Assembly: GCF_019160155.1 (NCBI RefSeq)
Contig: NZ_JAFNIH010000041.1
Coordinates: forward strand, 290,871-354,870
Direction of reading: 5' to 3'
Origin: Pinisolibacter aquiterrae
Lineage (GTDB): Bacteria > Pseudomonadota > Alphaproteobacteria > Rhizobiales > Ancalomicrobiaceae
DNA length: 64,000 nt
Below the pieces are notes generated by a model. The model searched no databases and had not been told where the DNA came from. It saw only the letters and a program-made list of their open reading frames with translations. Positions 18,353-26,893 of the stretch are shown here, piece after piece (the first letter of the stretch is position 1; each line of letters opens with the position of its first letter). The translations under genes were made by a program, and so were the position numbers.

Positions 18353-19033
18353 TCATTCCTCGCCGCGCGCCATCCGCCTGAGCGTCTCGACGCGGGAGAT
18401 CGACACCCGCTCGCGATCGACGCCGACGCCGAGGTCGCGCAGCTTGGCGAGGCCTCGCGAGAAGCTTTCCGGGGTCATGCCGAGACGGCCGGCGATCAGC
18501 GTCTTCTCATAGGGGAACACCACCTCGATCGCCCCTTTCACCGGCCCGGCGAGATCGGCGAGGAAGCCGGCGATCCGCCGCGTCGCCGGCAGGCTCTTCA
18601 ACTGCTCCAGTTCCTCGACCATGACCCGGAGATGCATCGAGGCCGAGGCGAGGATCGGGAAGGCGAGGTCGGGGTCGGCCGTGAGGCGCGAGCGCAGCCG
18701 TTCCGCGTCGAGGGTGAGAATGCGCGAATCCGCCGCCGCCTCGGCGCCGGCATGGGCGGGAATGCCGAGGAGCGCCGCCGCCTCGCCGAAACTCTGGCCG
18801 GGGCCGTTCACCGCCACCACCGTGTCGGTGCCGTCCTCGGTCGCCCGGTAGAGTTTGATCCAGCCGGCGACGACGATGTGCAGGCTGTCGATGAGATCGC
18901 CCTGCAGGAACAGGACCTGTCCCTTGCGCAGCGGGCGCGGCGTGCGGTCGCCGACCATCTCGCGCGCCAGCGCCTCGTCGATGTTCCGAAACAGCATGTT
19001 CCGCCGCACGATCGCGAAGTCGGCCTCGTCCAT
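18353..19033 (-). CDS. Crp/Fnr family transcriptional regulator (denitrification type)
   Basis: The 226-residue protein has an N-terminal cyclic-nucleotide-binding-type beta-barrel (about 20-130, PRPLRKGQVLFLQGD onward), a dimerisation helix and a C-terminal winged helix. The recognition helix reads GMTPESFSRGLAKL. Its E-x-x-S-R pattern is the FNR/NNR/DNR signature for TTGAY half-sites. No cysteines are present, so it cannot carry an FNR-type Fe-S cluster; a NO-haem or redox-independent signal is more likely. It sits 12 bases after a second regulator of the same family and faces the nos and nap genes, whose upstream regions carry TTGAC-type boxes. Confidence 0.85.
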   Translation of the reverse strand: MDEADFAIVRRNMLFRNIDEALAREMVGDRTPRPLRKGQVLFLQGDLIDSLHIVVAGWIKLYRATEDGTDTVVAVNGPGQSFGEAAALLGIPAHAGAEAAADSRILTLDAERLRSRLTADPDLAFPILASASMHLRVMVEELEQLKSLPATRRIAGFLADLAGPVKGAIEVVFPYEKTLIAGRLGMTPESFSRGLAKLRDLGVGVDRERVSISRVETLRRMARGEE

Positions 19034-19044
19034 GATGGTCTCCT

Positions 19045-19776
19045 TCAGACGGTGCCGCGCTCGCGGGCGAAACTCTCGAGCCGCGACAGCGAGGCGATGG
19101 CGACCGAATCGCGGCTGACCACGACGCCGTGGTCGCGCAGCGTCGCCAACGCCCGCGAGAAACTCTCCGGCGTCATGCCGAGACGCCGCGCGATCAACGC
19201 CTTGTCGTAGGGAAGCTTGAGCGTGAGCCGCCCCTTCTCCGGTGCCGGTGGGGTGCGCCGGGCGGTCGCGACCAGGAAGTCGGCGACCCGCTGCGGCGCC
19301 GCCAGAGCCTTGATCAGGCGGACCTGTTCGCTGAGGGTCGCGGTGTGATGGGCGATCGAGGCGAGCAGCGCGATGGTGACGCGCCCGTCGGCGCGCATCG
19401 CCGACCGGAGCGCCGACGCCTCGATCCGCAACAGCCGCGCCTCGGTGACCGTGTCGGCGGAGACCGGATAGCGCCCGCCGATGAACATCACCGCCTCGGC
19501 GAAACTCTCGCCCGCCGTCATCACCGACACCACCGCCTCGCTGCCGTCGGGCAGCAGACGATAGAGCTTCACCCAGCCGTCGAGCACCACGTAGAAGGCG
19601 TCGGCGGTCGCGCCCTGGAGCATGACGTTGCAGTTGCGGTCCCAGCGCTTCGGCACGGCGCCGGCCAGCACCACGGCCGTCACCTCGGCGTCCATCTGCC
19701 GGAACATCGGCACTTCGTGCAGGCGTTCGAGGTCGGCCGTGTCGAGGGCGGCGATGGGGCGCGGCGAAGGGGGCAC
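19045..19776 (-). CDS. Crp/Fnr family transcriptional regulator, second copy
   Basis: The start is set at the GTG at 19776, which lies 6 bases after a GAGGAG ribosome-binding site and gives 243 residues. The upstream GTG at 19869 would add 31 disordered residues. The protein has the sensory barrel (about 20-130; FYVVLDGWVKLYR) and a winged helix with recognition helix GMTPESFSRALATL, the same E-x-x-S-R type as its neighbour. It has a single cysteine in the barrel and no Fe-S cysteine set. It is divergent from the Sco gene at 19965, so it may control that operon and the nearby nos genes. Confidence 0.82.
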   Translation of the reverse strand: MPPSPRPIAALDTADLERLHEVPMFRQMDAEVTAVVLAGAVPKRWDRNCNVMLQGATADAFYVVLDGWVKLYRLLPDGSEAVVSVMTAGESFAEAVMFIGGRYPVSADTVTEARLLRIEASALRSAMRADGRVTIALLASIAHHTATLSEQVRLIKALAAPQRVADFLVATARRTPPAPEKGRLTLKLPYDKALIARRLGMTPESFSRALATLRDHGVVVSRDSVAIASLSRLESFARERGTV

Positions 19777-19846
19777 CGGGATCTCCTCGGGCTCGGTCGT
19801 CGGGACGGCGCGGGCGAGGGTCGTGCGCTCGCTTCGGGGCCGTTCG

Positions 19847-19860
19847 ACGACATTCGTCAA
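19847..19860. promoter_or_regulatory. Possible degenerate FNR/NNR-type half-palindrome
   Basis: Read on the minus strand this 14-base stretch is TTGAC-GAAT-GTCGT, a perfect left half-site with three of five bases matching in the right half. It lies in the divergent region between the second Crp/Fnr gene and the Sco gene, where an autoregulatory or sco-activating site would be expected. The match is weak and could be chance. Confidence 0.28.
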
Positions 19861-19964
19861 GGAATGCACCCCGTCGATCCGTCATAGTGCCCGAAACGGC
19901 GCGCCGCAACGTCGAGCGCGCGGATCGCCCTCTTCGAACCGTTCTCACAAGGGAGACACCACCG

Positions 19965-20522
19965 ATGTTGTCCCGCCGTGGCCTGCTTCTGGCCCTCTCG
20001 AGCCTGCCCCTCGTCGCCGTGCCCGCGCCGGCCTTCGCCGCCGAACTGCCGATCCTCGGGGCCGCGACCGACGGCCGCGACCTCGCCGCCGGCGATCTCG
20101 GCGGCTGGCGCCTCGTCTATTTCGGCTACACCCATTGCCCGGACGTCTGCCCGCTCGGCCTCCAGACCATGGCCGAGGCGCTCGAGGCCCTCGGCCCCTT
20201 CTCCGCCGCGATCACGCCGGTCTTCGTCACCGTCGATCCCGATCGCGACACCCCGGCGGTGATGAAGGACTACGTCGCCTTCTTCCATCCGCGTCTCATC
20301 GGCGTCACGCCGTCGCCCGAGCAACTGGCGATCATGGCCAAGGCCTGGCGCGTCAAATTCGCCAAGGTCGACGTCGGCGCGGGCCGGCCCTATCTGATGG
20401 ACCACACCGCCGCCGTCATCCTCGTCGACCCGCAGAACCGGGCCGCCGGACGCTTTCCGCACGACATCGGCGGCGCGCACCTCGCCGACCGGATTCGCGG
20501 CGTGCTGATGGCGCGCGCATGA
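19965..20522 (+). CDS. SCO1/SenC family copper chaperone with TAT/Sec signal
   Basis: The ATG at 19965 follows AAGGGAGA and gives 185 residues beginning MLSRRGLLLALSSL, an export signal ending at AFAA. The mature part is a thioredoxin fold with the copper-binding YTHCPDVCP motif (Cys-x3-Cys, about residues 62-66), the FVTVDPDRDTP segment and a later histidine in LMDHTAAV (third copper ligand). Sco proteins deliver copper to the CuA site of oxidases. In a nos neighbourhood, delivery to the CuA site of NosZ is equally plausible. The stop overlaps the start of the methyltransferase gene. Confidence 0.88.
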   Translation: MLSRRGLLLALSSLPLVAVPAPAFAAELPILGAATDGRDLAAGDLGGWRLVYFGYTHCPDVCPLGLQTMAEALEALGPFSAAITPVFVTVDPDRDTPAVMKDYVAFFHPRLIGVTPSPEQLAIMAKAWRVKFAKVDVGAGRPYLMDHTAAVILVDPQNRAAGRFPHDIGGAHLADRIRGVLMARA

Positions 20523-21286
20523 ACGAGGCCCCCATCACCGAAGCGGCCTCGACCGGCGCGCCGAGAGATCCGCTCGCCGGTACCTTCGGCCGCCATGCCG
20601 TCGCGCCCGACCGGCGCCGCGAACTGGTGCGCCGCACCTTCTCCGTCGTCGCGCCGCGCTACGATCTGATGAACGACCTGATGAGCCTCGGCATCCACCG
20701 GGCCTGGAAGGCGCGCTTCGTCGCCCGCGCCGCCGTGCGGCCCGGCGAGCGCGTGCTCGATCTCGCCGGTGGCACCGGCGACGTCGCCTTTCGGCTGGCG
20801 GCGCTCGGCGCCCGCGTCACGGTGGCCGATCCGAGCGTGGAGATGATGACCGCCGGCCGGGTCCGGCGCGGCGGCGACACCGTCGCCTGGGTCGAGGCCG
20901 AGGCCGAGGCGCTTCCCTTCGCGGATGCCGCCTTCGACGTCGTCACCATCGCCTTCGGCATCCGCAACGTCACGCGCATGGATGCGGCGCTGGCGGAGAT
21001 TCGCCGCGTGCTCGTGCCCGGCGGGCGCCTTCTCTGTCTCGAGTTCTCGACCCCGCGCCCCTGGCTGGCGCCGGCCTATCGACTGTGGTCGCGCACCGCG
21101 ATCCCCGCCCTCGGGGCGATCGTCTCCGGCCGCGTCGAGGCCTATCGCTATCTGATCGAATCGATCGCCCGCTTTCCCGATCAGGCCGAATTCGCCGAGA
21201 TGATTCGTGCCGCCGGTTTCGGCGGCGTGGGGCACGAGGATCTCTCCTTCGGCATCGCCGCGATCCATCGCGGCGTCCGGGTCTGA
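20519..21286 (+). CDS. UbiE/MenG-type quinone C-methyltransferase
   Basis: The ATG overlaps the Sco stop codon (ATGA). The 255-residue protein has the family opening (VAPRYDLMNDLMSLGIHRAWK), the SAM-binding VLDLAGGTGDVAFRLA (about 80-95), ALPFADAAFDVVTIAFGIRNV and a C-terminal VEAYRYLIESIARFPDQAEFAEM. These mark UbiE/MenG, which methylates demethylmenaquinol or the ubiquinone precursor. A housekeeping ubiE normally lies elsewhere (with ubiB/coq genes). Its place here opposite a menA-type gene suggests a copy dedicated to menaquinone made for anaerobic respiration. The role split is an inference. Confidence 0.85.
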   Translation: MNEAPITEAASTGAPRDPLAGTFGRHAVAPDRRRELVRRTFSVVAPRYDLMNDLMSLGIHRAWKARFVARAAVRPGERVLDLAGGTGDVAFRLAALGARVTVADPSVEMMTAGRVRRGGDTVAWVEAEAEALPFADAAFDVVTIAFGIRNVTRMDAALAEIRRVLVPGGRLLCLEFSTPRPWLAPAYRLWSRTAIPALGAIVSGRVEAYRYLIESIARFPDQAEFAEMIRAAGFGGVGHEDLSFGIAAIHRGVRV

Positions 21287-21309
21287 TCGTCGCCCCGGGT
21301 GGGCGCGGC

Positions 21310-21816
21310 TCAGCGGGCCGCCGCCGCCATCACCCGATCGCGGAAGGCGGGATCGTCCCAGGCTCCGGCGCCGACCACTCGCGCCACCTCGCGGCCCTGT
21401 TCGTCGACCACCAGCGTCGTCGGCAGGCCGACCACGCCGAGATCGCGCGCCGCCTGACGGTCGGCGTCGTGGAACAGCGCCACCTCGCGGATGCCGAGCG
21501 CCTCGACGGTCCGGTCGATCACCGGCCAGCCCATCCGGTCGAGCGACACCGCCGCCACCTTCACGCCCTTGTCGGCGAGCTCGCGCTGGAAGGCGTCGAT
21601 CGCCGGGAATTCGGTGCGGCACGAGCCGCACCAGCTCGCCCAGAAATGCACCAGCGTCAGCCGGCCCGAGACCGCGGCGAAGTCGCGGTCGTTGCCGTCG
21701 CGATCCTGCACCGTCAGCGTGATCGGATGCGGCGTCACCGCGACCAGATCGCCGGCGAGCGCCGGCGCGCTCGTCGCAAGGCCGACGGCGAGGAGAGCGG
21801 CGAGGGCGAGCTTCAT
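21310..21816 (-). CDS. TlpA/ResA-like periplasmic thiol-disulfide oxidoreductase
   Basis: The 168-residue protein has a Sec signal peptide (MKLALAALLAVGLATSAPALA) and a thioredoxin fold with the active site FWASWCGSCRTEFP (Cys-x2-Cys, about residues 60-63) and the cis-proline segment VVGLPTTLVVD. Such proteins keep cysteines reduced for haem c attachment or for CuA loading. Its ATG overlaps the stop of the menA-type gene, so it is the last gene of the nos transcript. A role in preparing the cytochromes or NosZ is likely. Confidence 0.85.
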   Translation of the reverse strand: MKLALAALLAVGLATSAPALAGDLVAVTPHPITLTVQDRDGNDRDFAAVSGRLTLVHFWASWCGSCRTEFPAIDAFQRELADKGVKVAAVSLDRMGWPVIDRTVEALGIREVALFHDADRQAARDLGVVGLPTTLVVDEQGREVARVVGAGAWDDPAFRDRVMAAAAR

Positions 21817-22715
21817 GCGAAACCTCCGAGCCAGGCCAGGGCGATCAGTCCGGCCAGAACGAGTTGGAATCCGGCGGTGGCGGCGAGACGCGAGTTGAGT
21901 TCGCGGCCGACCGGCATCCGCGCCAGTCGGACCGCGAGCACGCCCGCCGGCACCACTCCGACCGCGACGATCGCCGCCCCGAGGAGGCTCGGCGTGGCCA
22001 TCGCCGCGAGGGCGACGGCGGCGATCATCTCCACGGCGTAGAGCGCGACCGCGCCGCGCGCGCCGACCAGAATGGCCAGCGTGCGGCGTCCGTTGCGGGC
22101 GTCCTCGACGCGGTCGCGATGATTGTTGACGGTGAGCACGCCGGCCGCCGGCAGGCCGATGGCGATGCCGAGCAGGATCGTCACCGGCGACGCCGTCGCC
22201 ACCGCGAGCCACTCGATGCCGACCACCGCCGCCACGCCGAAATAGGCGACGACGAAGATCTCGCCGAGCGGGGTTCCCGAGATCGGGCGCGGTCCGCCCG
22301 AATAGGCCCAGGCGGCGATCACCGAGGCGACGCCGATCGACAGGATCGGCAGGCCGCCGTGGACGACCGCGACGAGGCCGGCGGCGATCGCGATCAGCGT
22401 CGCGACGATCGCGCCGCGCCGGACCTCCATGGCGCTCATCAGCCGCGCGCCGGTGACCCGGGTCGGCCCGAGCCGGCGCGGACCGTCGAGACCGCGCTCG
22501 CCGTCGGCGGCGTCGTTGGCGAGGTTGGTGGCGATCTGGATGGCGAGCGCCGAGATCGTCGCGGCGGCGACGGGGCCCCAGGCGATCCGCCCGAGGGTCG
22601 CGGCATGGGCGACGCCGACCAGAATCGGCGCGATCGAGATCGTCAGCGTGCGCGGGCGCGCCGCCTTGATCCAGAGGCCGAGCCGGGACGGCGAGGCGAG
22701 CGAGAGATCGGACAT
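21813..22715 (-). CDS. menA: UbiA-family prenyltransferase, MenA-type
   Basis: The 300-residue protein has about eight to nine hydrophobic segments and the two Asp-rich motifs of the UbiA superfamily. The first is NLANDAADGERGLDGPRRLGPTR (about 73-95), whose N-D-x3-D and R-L-G-P-x-R elements are typical of MenA; the second is NNHRDRVEDARNGRRTLA (about 198-215). MenA attaches the polyprenyl chain to 1,4-dihydroxy-2-naphthoate in menaquinone synthesis. It lies directly after nosY in the operon (11-base gap). A menA gene inside a nos operon is unusual; NosG/NosH are thought to draw electrons from menaquinol, which would explain it. Confidence 0.82.
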   Translation of the reverse strand: MSDLSLASPSRLGLWIKAARPRTLTISIAPILVGVAHAATLGRIAWGPVAAATISALAIQIATNLANDAADGERGLDGPRRLGPTRVTGARLMSAMEVRRGAIVATLIAIAAGLVAVVHGGLPILSIGVASVIAAWAYSGGPRPISGTPLGEIFVVAYFGVAAVVGIEWLAVATASPVTILLGIAIGLPAAGVLTVNNHRDRVEDARNGRRTLAILVGARGAVALYAVEMIAAVALAAMATPSLLGAAIVAVGVVPAGVLAVRLARMPVGRELNSRLAATAGFQLVLAGLIALAWLGGFA

Positions 22716-22726
22716 CGCGGGCTCCT

Positions 22727-23605
22727 TCACGGCAGATCGCCTCGGCGGAAGATCAACCAACCGCCGAGTGCCGACGCCGTCCCCAACACGATCGGATAGG
22801 CGAAGGCCCAGATCATGAAGCCGACCCGTCCGAAGATGTCGAAGACGGTGAAGGCGGTCGGCCCCAGCAGCACCAACTGCGGATCGAACAACAGCATCGA
22901 CCCGGTGCGGAACACCTGCAAGGGGTTCAGCATGGCGATCGCCACCACGCCCTCGATCGCCAGCCGGCCCCGGATCAGGGCGCCGAGCAGGACGAGATCC
23001 AGCGCCAGCACCAGCGCCAGCCACACCAGGAAGGCGATCGTCTGCGCCGTGTCGACCGAGCGCGTCAGCGCCGAGATGAGAAAGCCGAGCCCGACGAAGA
23101 CGAAGATCATCGCCATCAGCAGGCCGACGTCGAAGCCGAGTTCCACCCACGGCACCGACACGCCGCGCACGACGCCGTAGACCACGGCCGCCCCCAGCGC
23201 CGCGATCACCGGCGAGGCGGCGAGCACGTAGCGACCGAAGAAGCGGCCGAAATACCAGGCGCCGATTCCCACCGGCAGGCCCAGAACATATTCGAACACG
23301 CCGGCCTCGCGGTCGCCGGCGAGCGAGCGCACCGTGGTGATCAGGATGAAGATCGGCACGATCGCCATGGTGAGCTGGATGTAGGTGACGAGCGTCCGCG
23401 ACAGGCCGGTGAAGCCGAGCACCCGGCTCTCGGTCAGACCGAACACCAGGAGGAGCCCGACCAGCACGAAGAACACGGCCGCATAGATCGCGAACCAGCG
23501 CGCCCGGAACGCCTCGGCGATCTCCAGGCGGAACGTGGCGGCGAAGCCGTGGCGGAAGGACGAACCCGACGGGACCGGAGCGATGGGAGCGGTGGGCGCG
23601 TGCAA
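22727..23605 (-). CDS. nosY: ABC transporter permease NosY
   Basis: The start is a TTG at 23605 placed 7 bases after GAGGAGA. The 292-residue protein has six hydrophobic segments spread along its length and the family features VRSLAGDREAGVFEYVLGLPV and MLNPLQVFRTGS. NosY forms the membrane part of the NosDFY complex that prepares the copper-sulfide CuZ centre of NosZ, possibly by moving a sulfur species. It follows nosL and precedes menA. Confidence 0.9.
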   Translation of the reverse strand: MHAPTAPIAPVPSGSSFRHGFAATFRLEIAEAFRARWFAIYAAVFFVLVGLLLVFGLTESRVLGFTGLSRTLVTYIQLTMAIVPIFILITTVRSLAGDREAGVFEYVLGLPVGIGAWYFGRFFGRYVLAASPVIAALGAAVVYGVVRGVSVPWVELGFDVGLLMAMIFVFVGLGFLISALTRSVDTAQTIAFLVWLALVLALDLVLLGALIRGRLAIEGVVAIAMLNPLQVFRTGSMLLFDPQLVLLGPTAFTVFDIFGRVGFMIWAFAYPIVLGTASALGGWLIFRRGDLP

Positions 23606-23621
23606 GATGGTCTCTCCTCGG

Positions 23622-24107
23622 TCAGGTCCGATGCTCGCAGTTCGCCTTGTCGCGGATCGCCTTCACCGCGGCGTGGAAGTCGAGACGGTGGGCGGGCGAG
23701 CGCCCGGCGGAATGGGAATAGCCCATCGGCGTGGTCGCGTCGTCGCGATAATGAGCGGTCCTGGCGTCGAGCCAGCGGGTGGAATCGGCGTCGTCGGTGA
23801 CCCAGAACGGCACCTCGTCGCGGTCGGCGAGGCCGTTTTCCGAGGCGGCGAGCACCGCGCAGCCGAAGTCGTCGTAGATCCGTGCCCGGTTGTTCGCCGG
23901 CTCCCACACCTCGGCGGCGAAGCGCCGGTCGGCGAAGACCATGTGGCAGAACTCGCAGGTGTCGCGGCCCCATTTGATCTTGCGCGGCTCCGCCTTCACC
24001 TCCGAACAGGCGGAAAGGCCGGCGCCGAGCAGGGCGAGGCCACCGAGACGCAGCGCGTCGCGCCGGGAGGCGGCCGCGAAGAGGTCACGGAGCGGGGTGG
24101 AGGACAT
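23622..24107 (-). CDS. nosL: Copper-binding lipoprotein NosL
   Basis: The ATG at 24107 overlaps the end of nosF by 23 bases. The 161-residue protein has a twin-arginine-like stretch and a lipobox (GAGLSAC, Cys about residue 31), then the NosL metal-binding motif CEFCHMVFADRRFAAEV and later IYDDFGCAVLA and THYRD/MGYSHSAG-type segments. NosL is an outer-membrane-tethered Cu(I) chaperone that supplies copper for CuZ assembly through NosD. Confidence 0.9.
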   Translation of the reverse strand: MSSTPLRDLFAAASRRDALRLGGLALLGAGLSACSEVKAEPRKIKWGRDTCEFCHMVFADRRFAAEVWEPANNRARIYDDFGCAVLAASENGLADRDEVPFWVTDDADSTRWLDARTAHYRDDATTPMGYSHSAGRSPAHRLDFHAAVKAIRDKANCEHRT

Positions 24108-25002
24108 GGTCGGCTCCCTCGCTGCCGCGCGTCGCCGCGGGCTCGTCGTCGCCGTCGCGGGCGCGATCCACCATCGACAGCGCGCCGACCAGACCGGCAT
24201 GGCGCGCCACGAAGCCGAGGAACCGCAGCCGGTCGGGACCGGCGATGGTGCCGGTCCAGCGCATGCCCTCGGCCACCAGCCCCCAGTCGCCGGCGGCGCG
24301 GGCGAAACTCGGCTCCGCCCGCGACGTCTCGAGCGAGACGGCGAAGGTCGAGCCGAGCGCCCCGGCGTCGGCGACGGTGTCGTCGAGGACGATGCGGCCG
24401 CGTTCCAGCTCGACCACCCGATTGACCAGCGCGGCGATCTCGTCGATCCGATGCGAGGAGATGATCATGGTCGCTTGCGGACGCTCGGCGAGGAGATCGA
24501 ACAGGCTCGCGCGCGCCGCCGGATCGAGATTGGCGGCGGGTTCGTCGAGGATCAGGAGCCGGGTCGGCCGGCCGAGCGCCAGCGCGATCAGGAGCTTCTG
24601 CTTCATGCCGCCGGAGAGCCGCACGAACGGGCGCCGCGCGATCGCGTCGACGTCGAGCCCCATCCGCTCGGCGAGGACGCCGATGTCGTCGATCCGCGCC
24701 GCCGCCACGTCGGCGACGTAGCGCATCAGCGCGCCGACCGGCATCTCGAGGCGCGGCGCGATCTGCGGCACGAAGCCGACCAGCCGCAGCACCTCGGTGC
24801 GGTCGCGGCGCGGGTCGCGCCCCTCGATCGTCACCCGTCCCTCGTGGACGTATTCGCCGAGCAGGCAGCGGAACAGCGTGGTCTTGCCGGCGCCGTTCGA
24901 GCCGATCAGGGCGATGCGTTGCCCGGCCGGGATCTCGAGATCGATCGCGTCGAGAATCCGCGCCGATCCGAAGTTCTTGGCGACACCCTTCAGGGAAATC
25001 AT
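24085..25002 (-). CDS. nosF: ABC transporter ATP-binding protein NosF
   Basis: The 305-residue ATPase shows Walker A GSNGAGKT (about 35-42), a Q-loop (GFVPQIAP), signature LSGGMKQ (about 128-134), Walker B LLILDEP and the switch histidine SSHR. It powers the NosY permease in CuZ assembly. The C-terminal extension of about 80 residues after the ATPase core is typical of NosF. The gene is 110 bases after nosH. Confidence 0.92.
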   Translation of the reverse strand: MISLKGVAKNFGSARILDAIDLEIPAGQRIALIGSNGAGKTTLFRCLLGEYVHEGRVTIEGRDPRRDRTEVLRLVGFVPQIAPRLEMPVGALMRYVADVAAARIDDIGVLAERMGLDVDAIARRPFVRLSGGMKQKLLIALALGRPTRLLILDEPAANLDPAARASLFDLLAERPQATMIISSHRIDEIAALVNRVVELERGRIVLDDTVADAGALGSTFAVSLETSRAEPSFARAAGDWGLVAEGMRWTGTIAGPDRLRFLGFVARHAGLVGALSMVDRARDGDDEPAATRGSEGADHVLHPAP

Positions 25003-25112
25003 GTCTCGTCCGTCCCGTCTGGGGAGGCGCGCGGATCGTCTCCGCCGTCCCTCCGCGGGGGTCGGCGACCGCGCCCCTCGCGCGCGGGTCGTCTCCCCGT
25101 CTCTTCACGCTC

Positions 25113-26117
25113 TCACTCGGCCGCTTCCGGCGCCCGCGAGAGCCCCTTGATGTCGAACCGCAACGCACCCGTCGGGCACACGTCGATGCACATGGCGCAG
25201 CGCGTGCAGTCCGGTCCGATCGGTGTCGCCGTCTCGCGACCGTAGCCGAGCTTGGTCATCTCCAACACGTGCGGCACCAGACAGACGTCGCGGCACTTGC
25301 CCTCGTGGAAGCAGTTCTCGGCGACATGGAGGATTCTGACCGGAGCGATGGTTCCCGCCATGCCATAAGTCAAGCCGATCGGACAGACGTAACGGCACCA
25401 GAACCGCCGCGACCAGAAGATCTCGACCAGAAGCAGCAACGCGATCCAGATCAACCCGACCAGCGTTCCATAGGTCAGCGCCCGCGACAGGATGCCGACC
25501 GGCGAGATCGTCTCGAAGAGCGTGTAGCCGGAAGCGAAGGCGAGCACCGCGAAGATCACGAACAGAACCGGCCTGAGCCGCCGATCGAGCGGATGATCCT
25601 TGACGAACTTCTTCTCGGCGAGCTTCAGATGCAGCTTCTCGGCGATCTCCGAGACGAGGTGATAGGGGCATACCCACGAGCAGAAGGCGCGTCCGCCGAC
25701 GATCACGTAGATCAGGAAGACCGTCGAGACGCCGATCACCAGATTGAGCACCACATGGCCATGGGCGAGCATCAGCTGGAGCGAGGAGTTGAGGTCGGCG
25801 AAGTGGAAGCCGACCACGCGCGACGCCGTCAGCGCCCCCTCGATCAGCTGCAGATCCGCCCAATAGGACGCGACGAAGAGGCCGTTGACCAGGAGGATCG
25901 AGATCCAGCGGCGGTAGCGCCAGGCGTTGGAGACGGCGTCGTGGGCACGCTCCTCCATGATCGCCGCCTTGCGCCGCTTGCGCTCCTCCGGCGACTTCTT
26001 GAAGGCGAGGAGCTCGACCATCTCCGGCGTCATGTCGGCCGGCGTCGGCTTGACCGGCGCCTTGCCGAACATCTGGGCGACGCCGCCGATCGTGCGGGAG
26101 AAAAATCCGGGGCTCAT
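25113..26117 (-). CDS. nosH: NosH-type (NapH-like) membrane ferredoxin
   Basis: The ATG at 26117 overlaps the nosG stop (ATGA). The 334-residue protein has four to five membrane helices, two cytoplasmic C-x3-C-P motifs (CSWVCPYHL and CRYVCPIGL) and a C-terminal 4Fe-4S ferredoxin segment (CTRCAMCIDVCPTGA). This is the NapH/NosH layout. In clade II nos systems NosG and NosH are proposed to oxidise menaquinol and pass electrons to the periplasm through c-type cytochromes. Confidence 0.88.
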   Translation of the reverse strand: MSPGFFSRTIGGVAQMFGKAPVKPTPADMTPEMVELLAFKKSPEERKRRKAAIMEERAHDAVSNAWRYRRWISILLVNGLFVASYWADLQLIEGALTASRVVGFHFADLNSSLQLMLAHGHVVLNLVIGVSTVFLIYVIVGGRAFCSWVCPYHLVSEIAEKLHLKLAEKKFVKDHPLDRRLRPVLFVIFAVLAFASGYTLFETISPVGILSRALTYGTLVGLIWIALLLLVEIFWSRRFWCRYVCPIGLTYGMAGTIAPVRILHVAENCFHEGKCRDVCLVPHVLEMTKLGYGRETATPIGPDCTRCAMCIDVCPTGALRFDIKGLSRAPEAAE

Positions 26118-26893
26118 GACTGGGTCCTCCCCGCCTCGCGGCCGGTCGTGGAGACCGTGACCTGGATCGCGACCGGCTCGACCGGACACATCATCTCGCA
26201 GACGCCGCATCCGACGCAGGACGCCTTCACCACCGGCGTGCGGCGTTTGTCGGCCGGATCCGCCGTCAGCGGCTCGAGCGCGATCGCCCCCTCGATCGGG
26301 CAGGTCTGGACGCAGAGGTCGCAGATCCCGAGGTCATAGGCGTGATCGGCGATCGGCTGCGCCCTCCAGCGATCGACCTCGGCCCAGCGCAGGACGCCGT
26401 CGAAGGGCGCGGCGCGCGCCGGCCCCTTCCAGCCCTCGCCGCGGCGGGCGAGGCAGGCGTCGGGCCGCGCCAGCGTCGCCACGCCCATCCGCACCTGTTC
26501 CTTCTTGTCGATCAGATGGGAGAGCGCCCCGGTCGGACAGGCGAGGATGCACTGGGTGGCGTCGCAGGAGAAGTCGCAGGCCTGAGCCCGCGGCGCGATG
26601 TAGGGCGTGCCGTTGGAGAGGCCCTCGTTCAGGTCCGCCAACTCGATCGCCTCGATCGGGCAGACCTGGACGCATTGGCCGCATTTGATGCAGGCGGCGA
26701 GGAAGGCCTCCTCGTCGATCGCCCCGGGGGGCCTCAGACGCGGCGCGGCATGGGCCAATTTGTGCTGGAGGAGGCCGACCAGCGAGGCGCCGACCACGGC
26801 GCCGCCGACCACGATCGAGCGCAAGAGGCGGCGGCGATCCTCGCCACCCTTGGTGAGGCGCCGTTCGGGCGCCGCCGGTTTGTCGTCGGTCAT
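26114..26893 (-). CDS. nosG: NosG-type (NapG-like) periplasmic 4Fe-4S ferredoxin
   Basis: The ATG at 26893 overlaps the nosD stop. The 259-residue protein starts with a twin-arginine-like RRRLLRSIVVGG signal and carries four iron-sulfur motifs: CIKCGQCVQVCPIEA, CDATQCILACPTGA, CDLCVQTCP and CVGCGVCEMMCP. The layout is that of NapG/NosG, the electron-transfer partner of the membrane protein NosH encoded next. Confidence 0.88.
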   Translation of the reverse strand: MTDDKPAAPERRLTKGGEDRRRLLRSIVVGGAVVGASLVGLLQHKLAHAAPRLRPPGAIDEEAFLAACIKCGQCVQVCPIEAIELADLNEGLSNGTPYIAPRAQACDFSCDATQCILACPTGALSHLIDKKEQVRMGVATLARPDACLARRGEGWKGPARAAPFDGVLRWAEVDRWRAQPIADHAYDLGICDLCVQTCPIEGAIALEPLTADPADKRRTPVVKASCVGCGVCEMMCPVEPVAIQVTVSTTGREAGRTQS

